Of a stretch of 64,000 nt of DNA, positions 26,443-35,709 are shown piece after piece. The stretch's first letter is position 1, and each line of letters opens with the position of its first letter. Below the pieces are notes generated by a model, which was given only the letters and a program-made list of their open reading frames with translations, did not search any database and had not been told where the DNA came from. This DNA is from Paenibacillus lycopersici. Lineage in GTDB: Bacteria > Bacillota > Bacilli > Paenibacillales > Paenibacillaceae. Both the position numbers and the translations under genes were made by a program. The stretch spans positions 5,616,001-5,680,000 of the forward strand of contig NZ_CP048209.1 in NCBI RefSeq assembly GCF_010119935.1, in the 5' to 3' direction.

Positions 26443-26760
26443 TCATGATAGGCACGCATTTTCTTCCTGAAGGGTATTGTCCTCTAACGCAATTAGGAGC
26501 GCCGTTATCGCCACGTGCAGCGTCATGGACTCGTTTTTGCGGCTCAAATACGCAGCTTCGCCTTGCGTTAATTGCTTCAATTCCTCTTCTGCCAACGCTT
26601 GTTGACGACGCAAGGATTCAACAACCTGTTCAACCCTGAATCTTAAACGCAATTCGCTCCCAGTCTGTGCTTGTATACGAACATCGCTTATACGGAACGC
26701 TGCCTCTTCTCCTAGACGGTTGGAATGGTTAAGCCTGCTTGCTTGTTCTTCAGTCATCAT
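26443..26760 (-). CDS. Unknown 105-residue protein
   Basis: ATG 26760 directly follows the stop codon of the upstream gene, with a GGGAGGGATTCGCAC site inside that gene, so translation is coupled. The sequence is helical and charged (LRLRFRVEQVVESLRRQQA, EEELKQLTQGEAAYL), without membrane segments or cysteine motifs. No family recognised. Its place at the end of the nuclease transcript suggests a role with that protein. Confidence 0.65.
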   Translation of the reverse strand: MMTEEQASRLNHSNRLGEEAAFRISDVRIQAQTGSELRLRFRVEQVVESLRRQQALAEEELKQLTQGEAAYLSRKNESMTLHVAITALLIALEDNTLQEENACLS

Positions 26761-27372
26761 TTAGTGCGAATCCCTCCCTTTCGACTCCAGCAGCCGTTCC
26801 ACGACATCCCAATGGTTATGAAATTGACTGCAATCATAAAGGCCTTCCCGGTCATCCATGTACTTCCCATGAATATGATTGACGTAGAAATGATAATTAT
26901 CATTGGAATCGGGGGCTTTATGGCCGATCCAATCCTGAATATCGATTTTATTCAATACCAGAACATGCAGCTCATGGTGAAAGTCCTTTACGACAAAAAA
27001 GTATAGCTCGTATTTGTCCAATAAACTTCTATTGATGGTGAACCATCCTGAAGCGTAGCCTTCTTTTTCCCGAAAGGATTTGGATGTGCGAATCAATATC
27101 CGATCAATGGTATTCGCTCCATCGGAAATCGTTAGCTTCCCTAGCGAGCGGCTGCCGTTGGTAAATTGCAACTGCGGATTCCGTTTGACCAGCTGGCGCT
27201 TGATATAATCGCGTACATCGTTAATGGATATTTTGTCAGGTTCAACATCGCCAGGAGGTTGAACAGGCTGTATGCGGTTTTTCAAATTTGCGACCTCCTC
27301 TTTTAAGAGGTCGATCTCGTTTTTCAGCGAGCCGATCAATGATAAGACTTTCATTTCAAACTCAGAATGCAT
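26761..27372 (-). CDS. Unknown protein beside the restriction-like nuclease
   Basis: The 203-residue protein starts with a coiled-coil helix (LIGSLKNEIDLLKEEVANL), has a linker, and then a compact domain from residue about 55: LTISDGANTIDRILIRTS, GWFTINRSLLDKYELYFFV, DFHHELHVLVLNKIDIQDWI and a His/Asp-rich end YHFYVNHIHGKYMDDREG. The order of strands and polar residues could be a nuclease-like or DNA-binding fold, but no family is recognised. It starts 33 bp after the nuclease stop codon, pointing to a shared transcript. Confidence 0.7.
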   Translation of the reverse strand: MHSEFEMKVLSLIGSLKNEIDLLKEEVANLKNRIQPVQPPGDVEPDKISINDVRDYIKRQLVKRNPQLQFTNGSRSLGKLTISDGANTIDRILIRTSKSFREKEGYASGWFTINRSLLDKYELYFFVVKDFHHELHVLVLNKIDIQDWIGHKAPDSNDNYHFYVNHIHGKYMDDREGLYDCSQFHNHWDVVERLLESKGRDSH

Positions 27373-27405
27373 ACTGCCACCTCCCGCTTTACCAAAATAT
27401 ACGAA

Positions 27406-28272
27406 CTACAATGCGTGCTGAACGGGCTTGTACGTGTTGATCGTGTCCGACTGTTTTCGCCAAACCAAGCAATGTCTATGTCGCGATTCCATCACATCGA
27501 GTTCAAACGCGCCTTTAAACCGATATAGAACATCGCCGAGCGGCCCCTTCACCCGAGCAAAAATAATTCTCCTATGCACGCCGCTCTCGATATGCTCGTC
27601 CATATGCTCGATTGCTCGAGCCGGATCCACGTGCTGCTCCGTAATTACCGATTCATCCGCCGAGATTTGATTATTCCACTCCCCATTCGGATAGAGTTTA
27701 GGGAACCAGATCAACGTATTGGCTTCAATCGGATGCCGGGCTCCTCCCCTGTAATGCGCCTTGTACTCATACCCGAAACAATTGCATGCATCCACGCTTT
27801 TTTGAAAAGCAACATTGTCTTTGAGATGTATATAGCCTTTCGCAATATAAGTCGCAGGATCATACTCCCTGGCCAAATCCCAGCATTCAAAATCATCGCC
27901 CAGCTGCGTAATCTTGCTCTTAATAATCTCGACAATCTCTTCTACCCTTGCATTAATCCCTTCCATTCCGCTTGAGATATCTACTCGCTCAATTTGATGA
28001 TTGGTAATATGGATGATGTCCTGCTCTCGCAGTTCATCGGCTTCGACTTGTTTCTGATGATGAGGTTCATCGACTTCAATATGTAGACCGATTTGGGGAA
28101 AATACATATCCGTCAGGGCATATCCGCCATCGCCCTTGGAAACATATTGCTGCGTGATAAACTTCACGCCCGCATTATTCAGTCTGTGCCAGATCCGCGT
28201 AACTACATAATTCTCATAGGCTTTTCCGTTTGTTTTTCGAATCTGCCGCAAAATATAATCCAGTTTATCCAT
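27406..28272 (-). CDS. Probable modification-dependent endonuclease, PvuRts1I/AbaSI-like
   Basis: Starting at ATG 28272 (after GGCGGGGAAG), which is preferred to the longer frame, the product is 288 residues, close to PvuRts1I-type enzymes. The N-terminal part has YENYVVTRIWHRL, then ALTDMYFPQ and GLHIEVDEPHHQ: D55 and the E66-x-D68 cluster suit a PD-(D/E)xK Vsr-like catalytic centre. The C-terminal half (from about 135) ends with RRIIFARVKGPLGDVLYRF and KGAFELDV, compatible with an SRA-like reader of hydroxymethyl- or glucosyl-cytosine. Family members cut phage DNA with modified bases. Assignment rests on recognition of these segments; a different Vsr-like nuclease is the main alternative. 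Confidence 0.65.
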   Translation of the reverse strand: MDKLDYILRQIRKTNGKAYENYVVTRIWHRLNNAGVKFITQQYVSKGDGGYALTDMYFPQIGLHIEVDEPHHQKQVEADELREQDIIHITNHQIERVDISSGMEGINARVEEIVEIIKSKITQLGDDFECWDLAREYDPATYIAKGYIHLKDNVAFQKSVDACNCFGYEYKAHYRGGARHPIEANTLIWFPKLYPNGEWNNQISADESVITEQHVDPARAIEHMDEHIESGVHRRIIFARVKGPLGDVLYRFKGAFELDVMESRHRHCLVWRKQSDTINTYKPVQHAL

Positions 28273-28518
28273 CTTCCCCGCCACCAGCCTTTGGATGTAT
28301 TTTCCTGCTAAAAGGATGGTACCACAGAAATCATTTATAAACAAATGATTTTTATAAATATCATTATTTAATTTTCTGCAAGGTTCGATTATAACGCAAA
28401 TGACCCGCAAGAGGGTCACTTTTTCCGAAGTGTCCATCGTACGGGTCACGGCTATACTTGATCAAGCCTCGAAGACGATCGCTGTTGATTGAACGCATAT
28501 TCACCGAGGGAGACTACA

Positions 28519-29295
28519 CTACGCTTTTTTCCGAGCCGTGACAATGGGCTGGTAATAGCCTGATTCCGATGGCATCGCCCATTCGATATCCACAAACCCC
28601 GCCGTACTCAACATATGATTGAATTCATCCCTTACTAAAGCCCGGTAGCTCGTTTTGTTATGCTTTGTTATCCATTGCCCATTCACTTCTTGTACTATAA
28701 AATGGTTTGTCTGATACGTTTTCGCGTCATCTGCCCAATCCCACACCTGAAATACGATTCGTTTGCCCTTCTCGAAAACGCGAGGCTCCGTAGCTCTAGG
28801 CTTTTCTTTCAACAACTCATCATAATCCCTGATCGTAACGAGAAGCATGCCATCATTGTTAACTTTTGCATACATGCTGCTTACAGCCGCACTTAAATCT
28901 TCGTCTGTCAGCAGGTGGGGGACTGCATTGTCCGCGGAAAGAACGACATCGTACGTTCCGGGAACAGCTTTTTCCAATGAACGAAAATCAGCAACCCCAA
29001 AGTTTATTCGAACCCCGAAAGACTCGGCCTCTTTCGCTGCTCTCTTGATTGATTCCGGACTCAGGTCGGTACCCGTTACTATGAATCCGTGTTGAGCCAA
29101 CCCTATTGCTTGCGTGCCGATACCGCAGGAACAGTCTAGAAGCGAGACATCCGCTTTGCCGACGCTTGCGAGCTTCGAATGGATGAACTTGCTCAAAGCC
29201 TCGCCTTGCCAAGATACGGCATGATGCCAATCAACGAAAATATGATGGTAATCCTTAGCCAGATCATCATAAAAATTCAGAACGGACTCATCCAT
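28519..29295 (-). CDS. SAM-dependent class I methyltransferase
   Basis: From ATG 29295 the product is 258 residues. Motif I is LLDCSCGIGTQAIGLA, followed by the acidic motif VTGTDLSPESIKRA, a VADFRSL segment and VLSADNAVPHL. This is the standard Rossmann methyltransferase order. The 3' segment FIVQEVNGQWI supports a small-molecule enzyme. Substrate is not assignable. It lies between the nuclease locus and the nas operon, with a 178-bp gap upstream of nasC's end. Confidence 0.86.
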   Translation of the reverse strand: MDESVLNFYDDLAKDYHHIFVDWHHAVSWQGEALSKFIHSKLASVGKADVSLLDCSCGIGTQAIGLAQHGFIVTGTDLSPESIKRAAKEAESFGVRINFGVADFRSLEKAVPGTYDVVLSADNAVPHLLTDEDLSAAVSSMYAKVNNDGMLLVTIRDYDELLKEKPRATEPRVFEKGKRIVFQVWDWADDAKTYQTNHFIVQEVNGQWITKHNKTSYRALVRDEFNHMLSTAGFVDIEWAMPSESGYYQPIVTARKKA

Positions 29296-29472
29296 TATAT
29301 TCGCCGCCTTCCTCATTTCAACCGAATCGCGAATCACTTCCGTGATCATACACGCCTGAAACCAAGCCGCGCTCCAATCCGTCGCTGTCTTCTCCTTCTA
29401 TTCTCCGCCGTCCCTTGCCGCTCCTGCATGTTCTCCGCCTTTCTTCGCTCCAACACGAGTGCAAGTTGTAAT

Positions 29473-31614
29473 TCAGCCGCTCGTAAGCGGCTCGATATTT
29501 ACTGCGCATACCTTGAAGCCAGGCATCCGGCAGGTCGGATCGAGCGCCTGATTCGTAATTTTATTCACGCATTGGGAATCGCCCCAATGCATCGGTACGA
29601 ATACGGTATCCTGCCGGATATCTGTCGTCACCTTGCCGCGAACGACAATGCTGCCGCGGCGCGAAGTTATCCGCACCAGCTCGCCATCCGAGATTCGGAA
29701 GGATCTAGCCGTCTTCGGATGCATCTCCACGAACGATTCCACATCACGGGCCGCCAAGGAGTGACTGCGGCGCGTCTGTACACCGGTCAAGTACTGCGAC
29801 AGCACGCGGCCTGTCGTCAGATACAGCGGGTACGTCTCATCCGTCAACTCGGCCGGCATATGATTGTCGACCGGAACAAGCTCCGCTTTGCCATCCGCAT
29901 GGGCGAATTGCCGTTCGAACATCCGGCCAGTATTCGCTTCGCCCGGGGACGGACAAGGCCAGTAGACCCCTTCTTCCAAGCGAAGCCGCTCATATGTAAT
30001 CCCGTAGTAATCGGCGATGCCGCCCTGGCTTGCGACGCGCAGCTCTTCAAAAACAGCTTCCGCATCGTCAAATTCAAAATACTGCCCGCGACCCAGCCGG
30101 TTTGCAATATCACACAGAATTCGCCAGTCGTCACGCGACTCGCCGAGCGCCGGACGGCTCGCTTCGCGCAGCAGCACACGTCCCTCCAGATTCGTCAGGG
30201 TCCCGGTATTCTCCATATAGGAAGTGACGGGGATGACGAGGTCGGCCAGACGAGCCGTCTCTGACATGAACATATCTGCAACAACGAGGAAATCGAGCTT
30301 GCGCAGCCCTTCTTCGACAAAGTTGGCGTTCGGATTCGATACGACCGGGTTTGAACCCATCACGAGCATGCCCCGAATCTCCTGCGCATGCACCTTCTCC
30401 ATCATCTCATACGCGGATACGCCTTTCCCAGGCAGCTCCTCCGGCTCAAGATTCCATACTTTCGCGATATGCGCGCGGTCGGCCGGGTTCTCGATCAATC
30501 GGTAGCCCGGCAGCTGGTCGGCTTTCTGCCCGTGTTCGCGTCCGCCTTGCCCGTTGCCCTGACCGGTCACAGCGCCATACCCGGAGCCAGGTTTGCCGAT
30601 CTGGCCGGTCATGAGCACCATATTGAGGAAGCTGCGCACTGCCATGTAACCATCCGTCTGCTGTTCAACGCCGCGTGCGGTGAATACCATTGCCGTACTC
30701 GACTTTCCGTACGCGATAGCGGCTGCGCGGATGTTTGCAACCGATACCCCCGTCAGCTGAGCAATCTCTTCCAGATCAAGCGCATCAAGGTGCTCCTTCA
30801 GTTCCGCGAAGCCTTTCGTCCGCCCATGCACGAACGCTTCATCAAGCAGCCCTTCCTCAAGCAGCACCTTCTGTAACCCATTCGCGAGCGCGGCATCCAT
30901 GCCCGGCTTCACCTTCAGATGCAAATCGGAGATCCGAGTCGTTCCCGTCTCGCGCGGATCGATCGCGATAATGAAGGCGCCGTTCTCTTTCGCTCTTGTA
31001 AAATAAGGCATGAGCGTCGGCTGACACTCCGCGATGTTCGTTCCGGCGAGAATGATGCATTTGGCCAAAGGAATATCGGACAGCGGATTGGTCAGCCCCC
31101 GATCGATGCCGAACGTCTTGTTGCCGGCCGAAGCAGCGGCAGACATGCAGAACCGCCCGTTATAATCGATATATTTGCTCCGCAGCGCAACGCGTGCGAA
31201 CTTGCCGAGCAAATAAGCCGATTCGTTCGTCAGCGAGCCGCCGCCGTACACCCCGACCGTATCGCGGCCGAATTGCTCCTGCAGCATGGTGAACTGCCGG
31301 CCGATGAGCTCGAGTGCATGCCCCCAGGAGATCGGAACGAAGCGCTCTCCTTCTCTGCGCATCGGCACTGTCAGCCGTTCCCGGTGAAGGGAATGCTGAT
31401 AAGCATTCATCCCTTTAATGCAGAGCCGCCCTTCGGAAGCCTTGTTCGGCTTCGGCTCGACGGTATAGACCGGTCTTACGGCTCCCGGCTCCCAGCGCTC
31501 CGTTACCACCGCCTTGCACTGAACGCTGCAGAACGGGCACTGTGTATCCATTACTTTCAAGACAGGAGCCTCGCCACTCAGCTGATTCTGCCGCTGCATC
31601 ATGTTCATTGCCAT
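29473..31614 (-). CDS. nasC: Assimilatory nitrate reductase catalytic subunit
   Basis: The 713-residue protein is a molybdopterin oxidoreductase. Near the N-terminus it binds a [4Fe-4S] cluster through C-P-F-C, S-V-Q-C and the later RLCIKGMNAYQ cysteine. Molybdopterin-guanine-dinucleotide segments are GGGSLTNESAYLLGKFAR, ARGVEQQTDGYMAVRS and GTLTNLEGRVLL, and the C-terminal MGD domain ends QALDPTCRMPGFKV. It reduces nitrate to nitrite in the cytoplasm, taking electrons from the NasB-type subunit encoded upstream. It is the last gene of the operon; the gap to the subunit gene is 37 bp. Confidence 0.95.
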   Translation of the reverse strand: MAMNMMQRQNQLSGEAPVLKVMDTQCPFCSVQCKAVVTERWEPGAVRPVYTVEPKPNKASEGRLCIKGMNAYQHSLHRERLTVPMRREGERFVPISWGHALELIGRQFTMLQEQFGRDTVGVYGGGSLTNESAYLLGKFARVALRSKYIDYNGRFCMSAAASAGNKTFGIDRGLTNPLSDIPLAKCIILAGTNIAECQPTLMPYFTRAKENGAFIIAIDPRETGTTRISDLHLKVKPGMDAALANGLQKVLLEEGLLDEAFVHGRTKGFAELKEHLDALDLEEIAQLTGVSVANIRAAAIAYGKSSTAMVFTARGVEQQTDGYMAVRSFLNMVLMTGQIGKPGSGYGAVTGQGNGQGGREHGQKADQLPGYRLIENPADRAHIAKVWNLEPEELPGKGVSAYEMMEKVHAQEIRGMLVMGSNPVVSNPNANFVEEGLRKLDFLVVADMFMSETARLADLVIPVTSYMENTGTLTNLEGRVLLREASRPALGESRDDWRILCDIANRLGRGQYFEFDDAEAVFEELRVASQGGIADYYGITYERLRLEEGVYWPCPSPGEANTGRMFERQFAHADGKAELVPVDNHMPAELTDETYPLYLTTGRVLSQYLTGVQTRRSHSLAARDVESFVEMHPKTARSFRISDGELVRITSRRGSIVVRGKVTTDIRQDTVFVPMHWGDSQCVNKITNQALDPTCRMPGFKVCAVNIEPLTSG

Positions 31615-31651
31615 TTCCTCCCGTTCAATAGGCAGCTGCCGGTTATTAACA

Positions 31652-34033
31652 TTAGATTGATCCGCTTAACGCTTCAGCTATAGGGCTCATATGTTCCGCG
31701 ACAGGCACATTCGCCAGCAGCCGATTTCGAAAATCGCCATTGAATAGTCCTTCACGGAGCGGAATAAGGCCTATCCGATCCATCCACTGCCATGCATATT
31801 CGCCATACTCCGCCTCTTCGCGGTACCAGAGCGCGAAAGCGGCCGCGATGTCGATCGCCTCTTCGTCGCCGCAGCATACGCCGATCAGCTGCGGCGCCCG
31901 CAGCTCCTTGACCCGGCTGCCGCCGGCGTAAATCTCCCAGCCTGCCGGCGTACCAACAATTCCGAGGTCGGCTGTCAGCGTTCCTGCGCGATGCATCGGA
32001 CTGCCGGACACCGCCGCTGTAAATTCAGCCGGGAAGGCAAAACCTTCGAGCATCCATTCCAGCCGTGCGCCCATCTCCACCGAATCGCGCCATGCCCCCG
32101 AATCATACTTCGGAACTGCACCGGTAATGACTGTTCCAAGCGGCTTGCCGTAACGCGATACCGCCAGCGGCATTGCCAGCGCCGCACCGACGGCGGCAAC
32201 CTGCCCGGCGGCAATTCCCTGCAAATCCAGGCCGCCCGCGCTCGTCAGCTTCACATGCGGGATGCTGAAACGATCCACGACTTCGGCAATGCGTCGCAGC
32301 TGATCTGCAGTCGTAAGTCCGCCGTACATGCGCGGCATGATCGAGTATGTGCCGTCAGCTAGCTGCGAGAACGCAAGGCTTGCGCCGCTATGCTCCGAAT
32401 CAGTACCGGACGAATTCTCAGCCTTCCGTAAGAAAGCCGTAACCCCCATATAATAAGATACAGCTGCTTGACATACGCCGCAGCCGTTCTCCGTCTGCCA
32501 GCCGAGCGAACGTCTTACCGCAGCCGCATCCTTCTCGCTGCTGCGGACAATCGCCTCGCGAAGCTCGCTGTGGCTTAGATTGGAACAGCCGCAGACCGTT
32601 ACCTTCGGCGGCTCCGGCTGTTCTTCGTTCGCAAGCGCATAATCCAGAATCGAGCACACGCGCGGTTTGCAGCCGCCGCATGAACTGGAAGCTTTCGTGC
32701 AGCCGCGCACTTGCTCGAACGTCTCCAGACCGTTCTCGCGGATTGCCGATACGATTTCGCCTTTGCTTACGCCATTGCAGGAACAAACGGTATCTTTGTC
32801 GGACATGGCGGCGATCGCCGCCATATCCGCTCCGCCACCCGAACCTTGCGCGGCATCCTGCTCTAATAGGACCGCATCCGCTTGCTGCTTAATATAACCG
32901 AGCAGCTTCCCGCCTTCTGCGCTGTCCCCGAACAGGACCGCGCCGACGACTTTGCTGTCTTTGACGAAAACCCGCTTATACGTTCCTTTGATTCCATTGG
33001 ACAATTTATAAGATGCATCTGTCGCGCTGTCGCGGATCTCGCCGGCCGAGAATACATCTACGCCCGATACTTTCAGATGGGAAGCGAGGATAGAGCCCCC
33101 GTACCCTTCCGTCTCCCTGCCGCAGATGTGCCTGGCAAGCACTTTCCCCTGCTCATATAGCGGAGATACCATCCCGTAAACCATGCCGCGATGCTCTGCG
33201 CACTCCCCAACCGCATACACGTCCTTGATGTTCGTCTGCATATAATCGTTGACGAGAATCGCTCTATCAATCTCAAGTCCGGCTTCAGCGGCCAGTCTGA
33301 CGTTCGGGCGAACGCCGACCGCGATAACGACCAGATCCACGCTTATCGTCGTGCCGTCCTTGAACAGCAGCCCTTCGACCCGCTTCTTGCCGAGAATCTT
33401 CTCCGTATGCTTGGTCAACAGGAAATTCATCCCCTGCTTCTCCAGCTCCCTGCGCAGCATGCTCGACGCTTCGCGGTCCAGCTGACGCTCCATCAAATAC
33501 TCGTTAATGTGGATGACGTCGACCTGCATGCCAAGATTGAGCAGGCCTCGCGCCGCCTCCAATCCAAGCAAGCCGCCGCCGATTACGGCAGCGCGGCGAT
33601 ACGTTTTGGAAGCCTCCAGCATGGTGTTGCAGTCTTTAATATCCCGGAATGCGGTAACGCCAGGCAAGTTGGCGCCAGGCAGCGGAAGCATGAACGGCAA
33701 GGAACCCGTGGCGACAAGAAGTTTATCGTACGGGGCGATAACCCCGCTGCTGCTGACCACCTGCTTGCGCTCGGTATCGACCCGGACAACGGGATCGCCG
33801 GCACGCAGCGTAATGCCGTTGTCTTTATACCACTGCCAATCGTTGATCGTAATGTCAGCCAGCTTCGTATCTCCCTGCAGTACCTTCGACAACATAATCC
33901 GGTTGTAGTTCGGATGCGGCTCGCTGCCGAAGATCGTCACCGAGAATTCGTCCGGTGCCAACTTCAGGATTTCCTCGACACATCGTACACCAGCCATACC
34001 ATTACCTATGACAACGAGTTTCGTTTTCCTCAT
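31652..34033 (-). CDS. nasB: Nitrate reductase electron-transfer subunit, NirB paralogue without siroheme cysteines
   Basis: ATG 34033 follows GTGGAGGGGATCGATA; product 793 residues. The N-terminal FAD/NAD(P) domain (VVIGNGMAGVRCVEEI, AAVIGGGLLGLEAARGL) and two BFD-type [2Fe-2S] segments (VCSCNGVSKGEIV...CGGCKPRV; VCGCSNLSHSEL...NGCGVC) align with the adjacent nasD. The C-terminal siroheme domain is degenerate: nasD has SGCPRNCAEA, this protein SGSPMHRAG, and the T-C-V-G-E-T-F-C site is replaced by TGAVPKYDSG. It should carry electrons but not reduce nitrite. B. subtilis NasB is the named counterpart. Confidence 0.85.
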   Translation of the reverse strand: MRKTKLVVIGNGMAGVRCVEEILKLAPDEFSVTIFGSEPHPNYNRIMLSKVLQGDTKLADITINDWQWYKDNGITLRAGDPVVRVDTERKQVVSSSGVIAPYDKLLVATGSLPFMLPLPGANLPGVTAFRDIKDCNTMLEASKTYRRAAVIGGGLLGLEAARGLLNLGMQVDVIHINEYLMERQLDREASSMLRRELEKQGMNFLLTKHTEKILGKKRVEGLLFKDGTTISVDLVVIAVGVRPNVRLAAEAGLEIDRAILVNDYMQTNIKDVYAVGECAEHRGMVYGMVSPLYEQGKVLARHICGRETEGYGGSILASHLKVSGVDVFSAGEIRDSATDASYKLSNGIKGTYKRVFVKDSKVVGAVLFGDSAEGGKLLGYIKQQADAVLLEQDAAQGSGGGADMAAIAAMSDKDTVCSCNGVSKGEIVSAIRENGLETFEQVRGCTKASSSCGGCKPRVCSILDYALANEEQPEPPKVTVCGCSNLSHSELREAIVRSSEKDAAAVRRSLGWQTENGCGVCQAAVSYYMGVTAFLRKAENSSGTDSEHSGASLAFSQLADGTYSIMPRMYGGLTTADQLRRIAEVVDRFSIPHVKLTSAGGLDLQGIAAGQVAAVGAALAMPLAVSRYGKPLGTVITGAVPKYDSGAWRDSVEMGARLEWMLEGFAFPAEFTAAVSGSPMHRAGTLTADLGIVGTPAGWEIYAGGSRVKELRAPQLIGVCCGDEEAIDIAAAFALWYREEAEYGEYAWQWMDRIGLIPLREGLFNGDFRNRLLANVPVAEHMSPIAEALSGSI

Positions 34034-34120
34034 TATCGATCCCCTCCACGGTCCACACCAAAACATTCACCCTATCGCGGCATTCCCCTCTCGCTCTCTC
34101 GCTTTCGGAAACGCAGGGCG

Positions 34121-35317
34121 CTATGCCGCGCGAGTCGCCCCTTTCTCTATGGCAGGGCGTATGGTCCATGCATTGAAACCAAAGCATACGGCCGTAAAAA
34201 CCGACAGCAAGACGAAGCCATTCACGTACGACCCGCTTGCGTCGTGAATGAATCCGAGCAGCATCGGCGGGAAGAAGCCGCCAAGGCCGCCCGCGGCGCC
34301 AACGATGCCAGTTACGGCACCCGTATCTTGCGGCGAAACCTCCGGTACCATTTTGAACACGGCACCATTACCGATGCCGAGGAACATTGCGCCGATCAGA
34401 CAGCCCGTCGTGAACAGCGAGAGCCGTTCAAGCGACAATGTCATGAGGAATGCGGCGATTGCGAAACCGCTGAATACGACGGCCAGCACGCGGCGCGAGC
34501 CAATACGGTCCGCCCATAAGCCGCCGAGAGGACGAATGAGGGTCGCTAGCAGGACGAACACCGCCGTCCGAAAGCCCGCCTCCGTCGCCGAAAGCGCGAA
34601 TTGCTCTTTCAGAAGCGTCGGCAGGTACACGCTGAATGCAACGAATCCGCCGAACGTCAGAAAGTAGAATAAAGAGAGCAGCCAAGTCGATTTCTTGCGG
34701 AGCACCGCCATGGACTGCTTGAAGTTTTTGACCGATGCCGGGTTAGGCAGATCTTTCCCCAGCAGCCAAAAGCCGATTGCCGCCGCGCCGATCATAATCG
34801 CCAGCATGCGGAACGTAGCGCTCAATCCCATCTGCGCATGCAGGACCGGAACGCCATAGCTTGCCGCTGCCGAGCCGAGATTCCCAAGCCCGGCAAGGCC
34901 AAGCACAAGACCTTGTTTCCGGGGAGGAAACCACCGGGAGACGTAGGTCAGCGAGATCGCAAAGGTCGAGCCGCCCATGCCTATGAACAGGGCGCAGAGC
35001 AGCAGGACCGAATAAGATGAAGCGAAGCTGGCTGCCAAGAGCGGCACGATCAAGAACAGCATCGTTGCGGAGAATACGCGCCTGCCGCCGTAGCGGTCGG
35101 CGTAGATGCCCATCGGGATGCGCATGACGGAACCGAGGAGCACCGGAGCTGCGACCAGTAAGCTCGCCTGGAAACCGTTCAGGCGGTACAGTTCCTTGAA
35201 CGTGATGGCGAGCGGAGAAAACAGATTCCATATGACGAAGGACGCCGCCATGGCGATCGTCGATAACAGTAATGCCTGAATCGGTCTGTTCTTAGGTCTG
35301 TTCTTAGGCATGCTCAT
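34121..35317 (-). CDS. Nitrate/nitrite transporter, NarK/NasA MFS family
   Basis: ATG 35317 follows GAAGGGGGGAGCC; product 398 residues with twelve predicted membrane helices. Two nitrate-signature stretches are visible: LGLAGLGNLGSAAASYGVP and GIVGAAGGLGGFFPPMLLG. The FAISLTYVSRWFPPRKQG loop is the MFS motif after helix 4. It imports nitrate for the assimilatory enzymes in the same operon, or exports nitrite. It lies between nasE and nasB. Confidence 0.93.
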   Translation of the reverse strand: MSMPKNRPKNRPIQALLLSTIAMAASFVIWNLFSPLAITFKELYRLNGFQASLLVAAPVLLGSVMRIPMGIYADRYGGRRVFSATMLFLIVPLLAASFASSYSVLLLCALFIGMGGSTFAISLTYVSRWFPPRKQGLVLGLAGLGNLGSAAASYGVPVLHAQMGLSATFRMLAIMIGAAAIGFWLLGKDLPNPASVKNFKQSMAVLRKKSTWLLSLFYFLTFGGFVAFSVYLPTLLKEQFALSATEAGFRTAVFVLLATLIRPLGGLWADRIGSRRVLAVVFSGFAIAAFLMTLSLERLSLFTTGCLIGAMFLGIGNGAVFKMVPEVSPQDTGAVTGIVGAAGGLGGFFPPMLLGFIHDASGSYVNGFVLLSVFTAVCFGFNAWTIRPAIEKGATRAA

Positions 35318-35348
35318 GGCTCCCCCCTTCTTGCTGCCCCCATCCAAA

Positions 35349-35684
35349 CTAGGATGCGATCGTCTGCCCTTTCGGGAGGTGAAGCCAAACATCGCCGCTC
35401 TGCCCGTCGATCTCGAGCTGATAGGCCGTTACGCAACCTTCATCCGGCGCCTGAACGAGCCCGTTCTGAAGACTGATCTTCCAATCGTGCAGCGGACAAA
35501 ATACGTGATGATCGCAAACAATGCCTTCCGAGAGCTTGCCGCCTTTGTGAGGGCAGCGGTTCTCGATTGCTTTCAGCTCGCCGCTGGTCAGTTTGAACAC
35601 GGCGATCTCCAGCTCGCCGATCCGTACGACCCGCGCGCGTTTCTCGGCAATATCGGTTTCCTTGCCAATGTGGATTCTCTTCAT
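35349..35684 (-). CDS. nasE: Nitrite reductase small subunit (Rieske type)
   Basis: The 111-residue NirD-like protein has the Rieske iron-sulfur ligands in CPHKGG and CPLHDWKI, at the usual spacing, within a small beta-barrel. NirD/NasE is the companion of the large siroheme subunit and is needed for NADH-dependent reduction of nitrite to ammonium. It starts 26 bp after nasD and ends 32 bp before the transporter start. AGGAGCCTGGGGAG precedes the ATG. Confidence 0.95.
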   Translation of the reverse strand: MKRIHIGKETDIAEKRARVVRIGELEIAVFKLTSGELKAIENRCPHKGGKLSEGIVCDHHVFCPLHDWKISLQNGLVQAPDEGCVTAYQLEIDGQSGDVWLHLPKGQTIAS

Positions 35685-35709
35685 CTCCCCAGGCTCCTTC
35701 TCTATGGAC

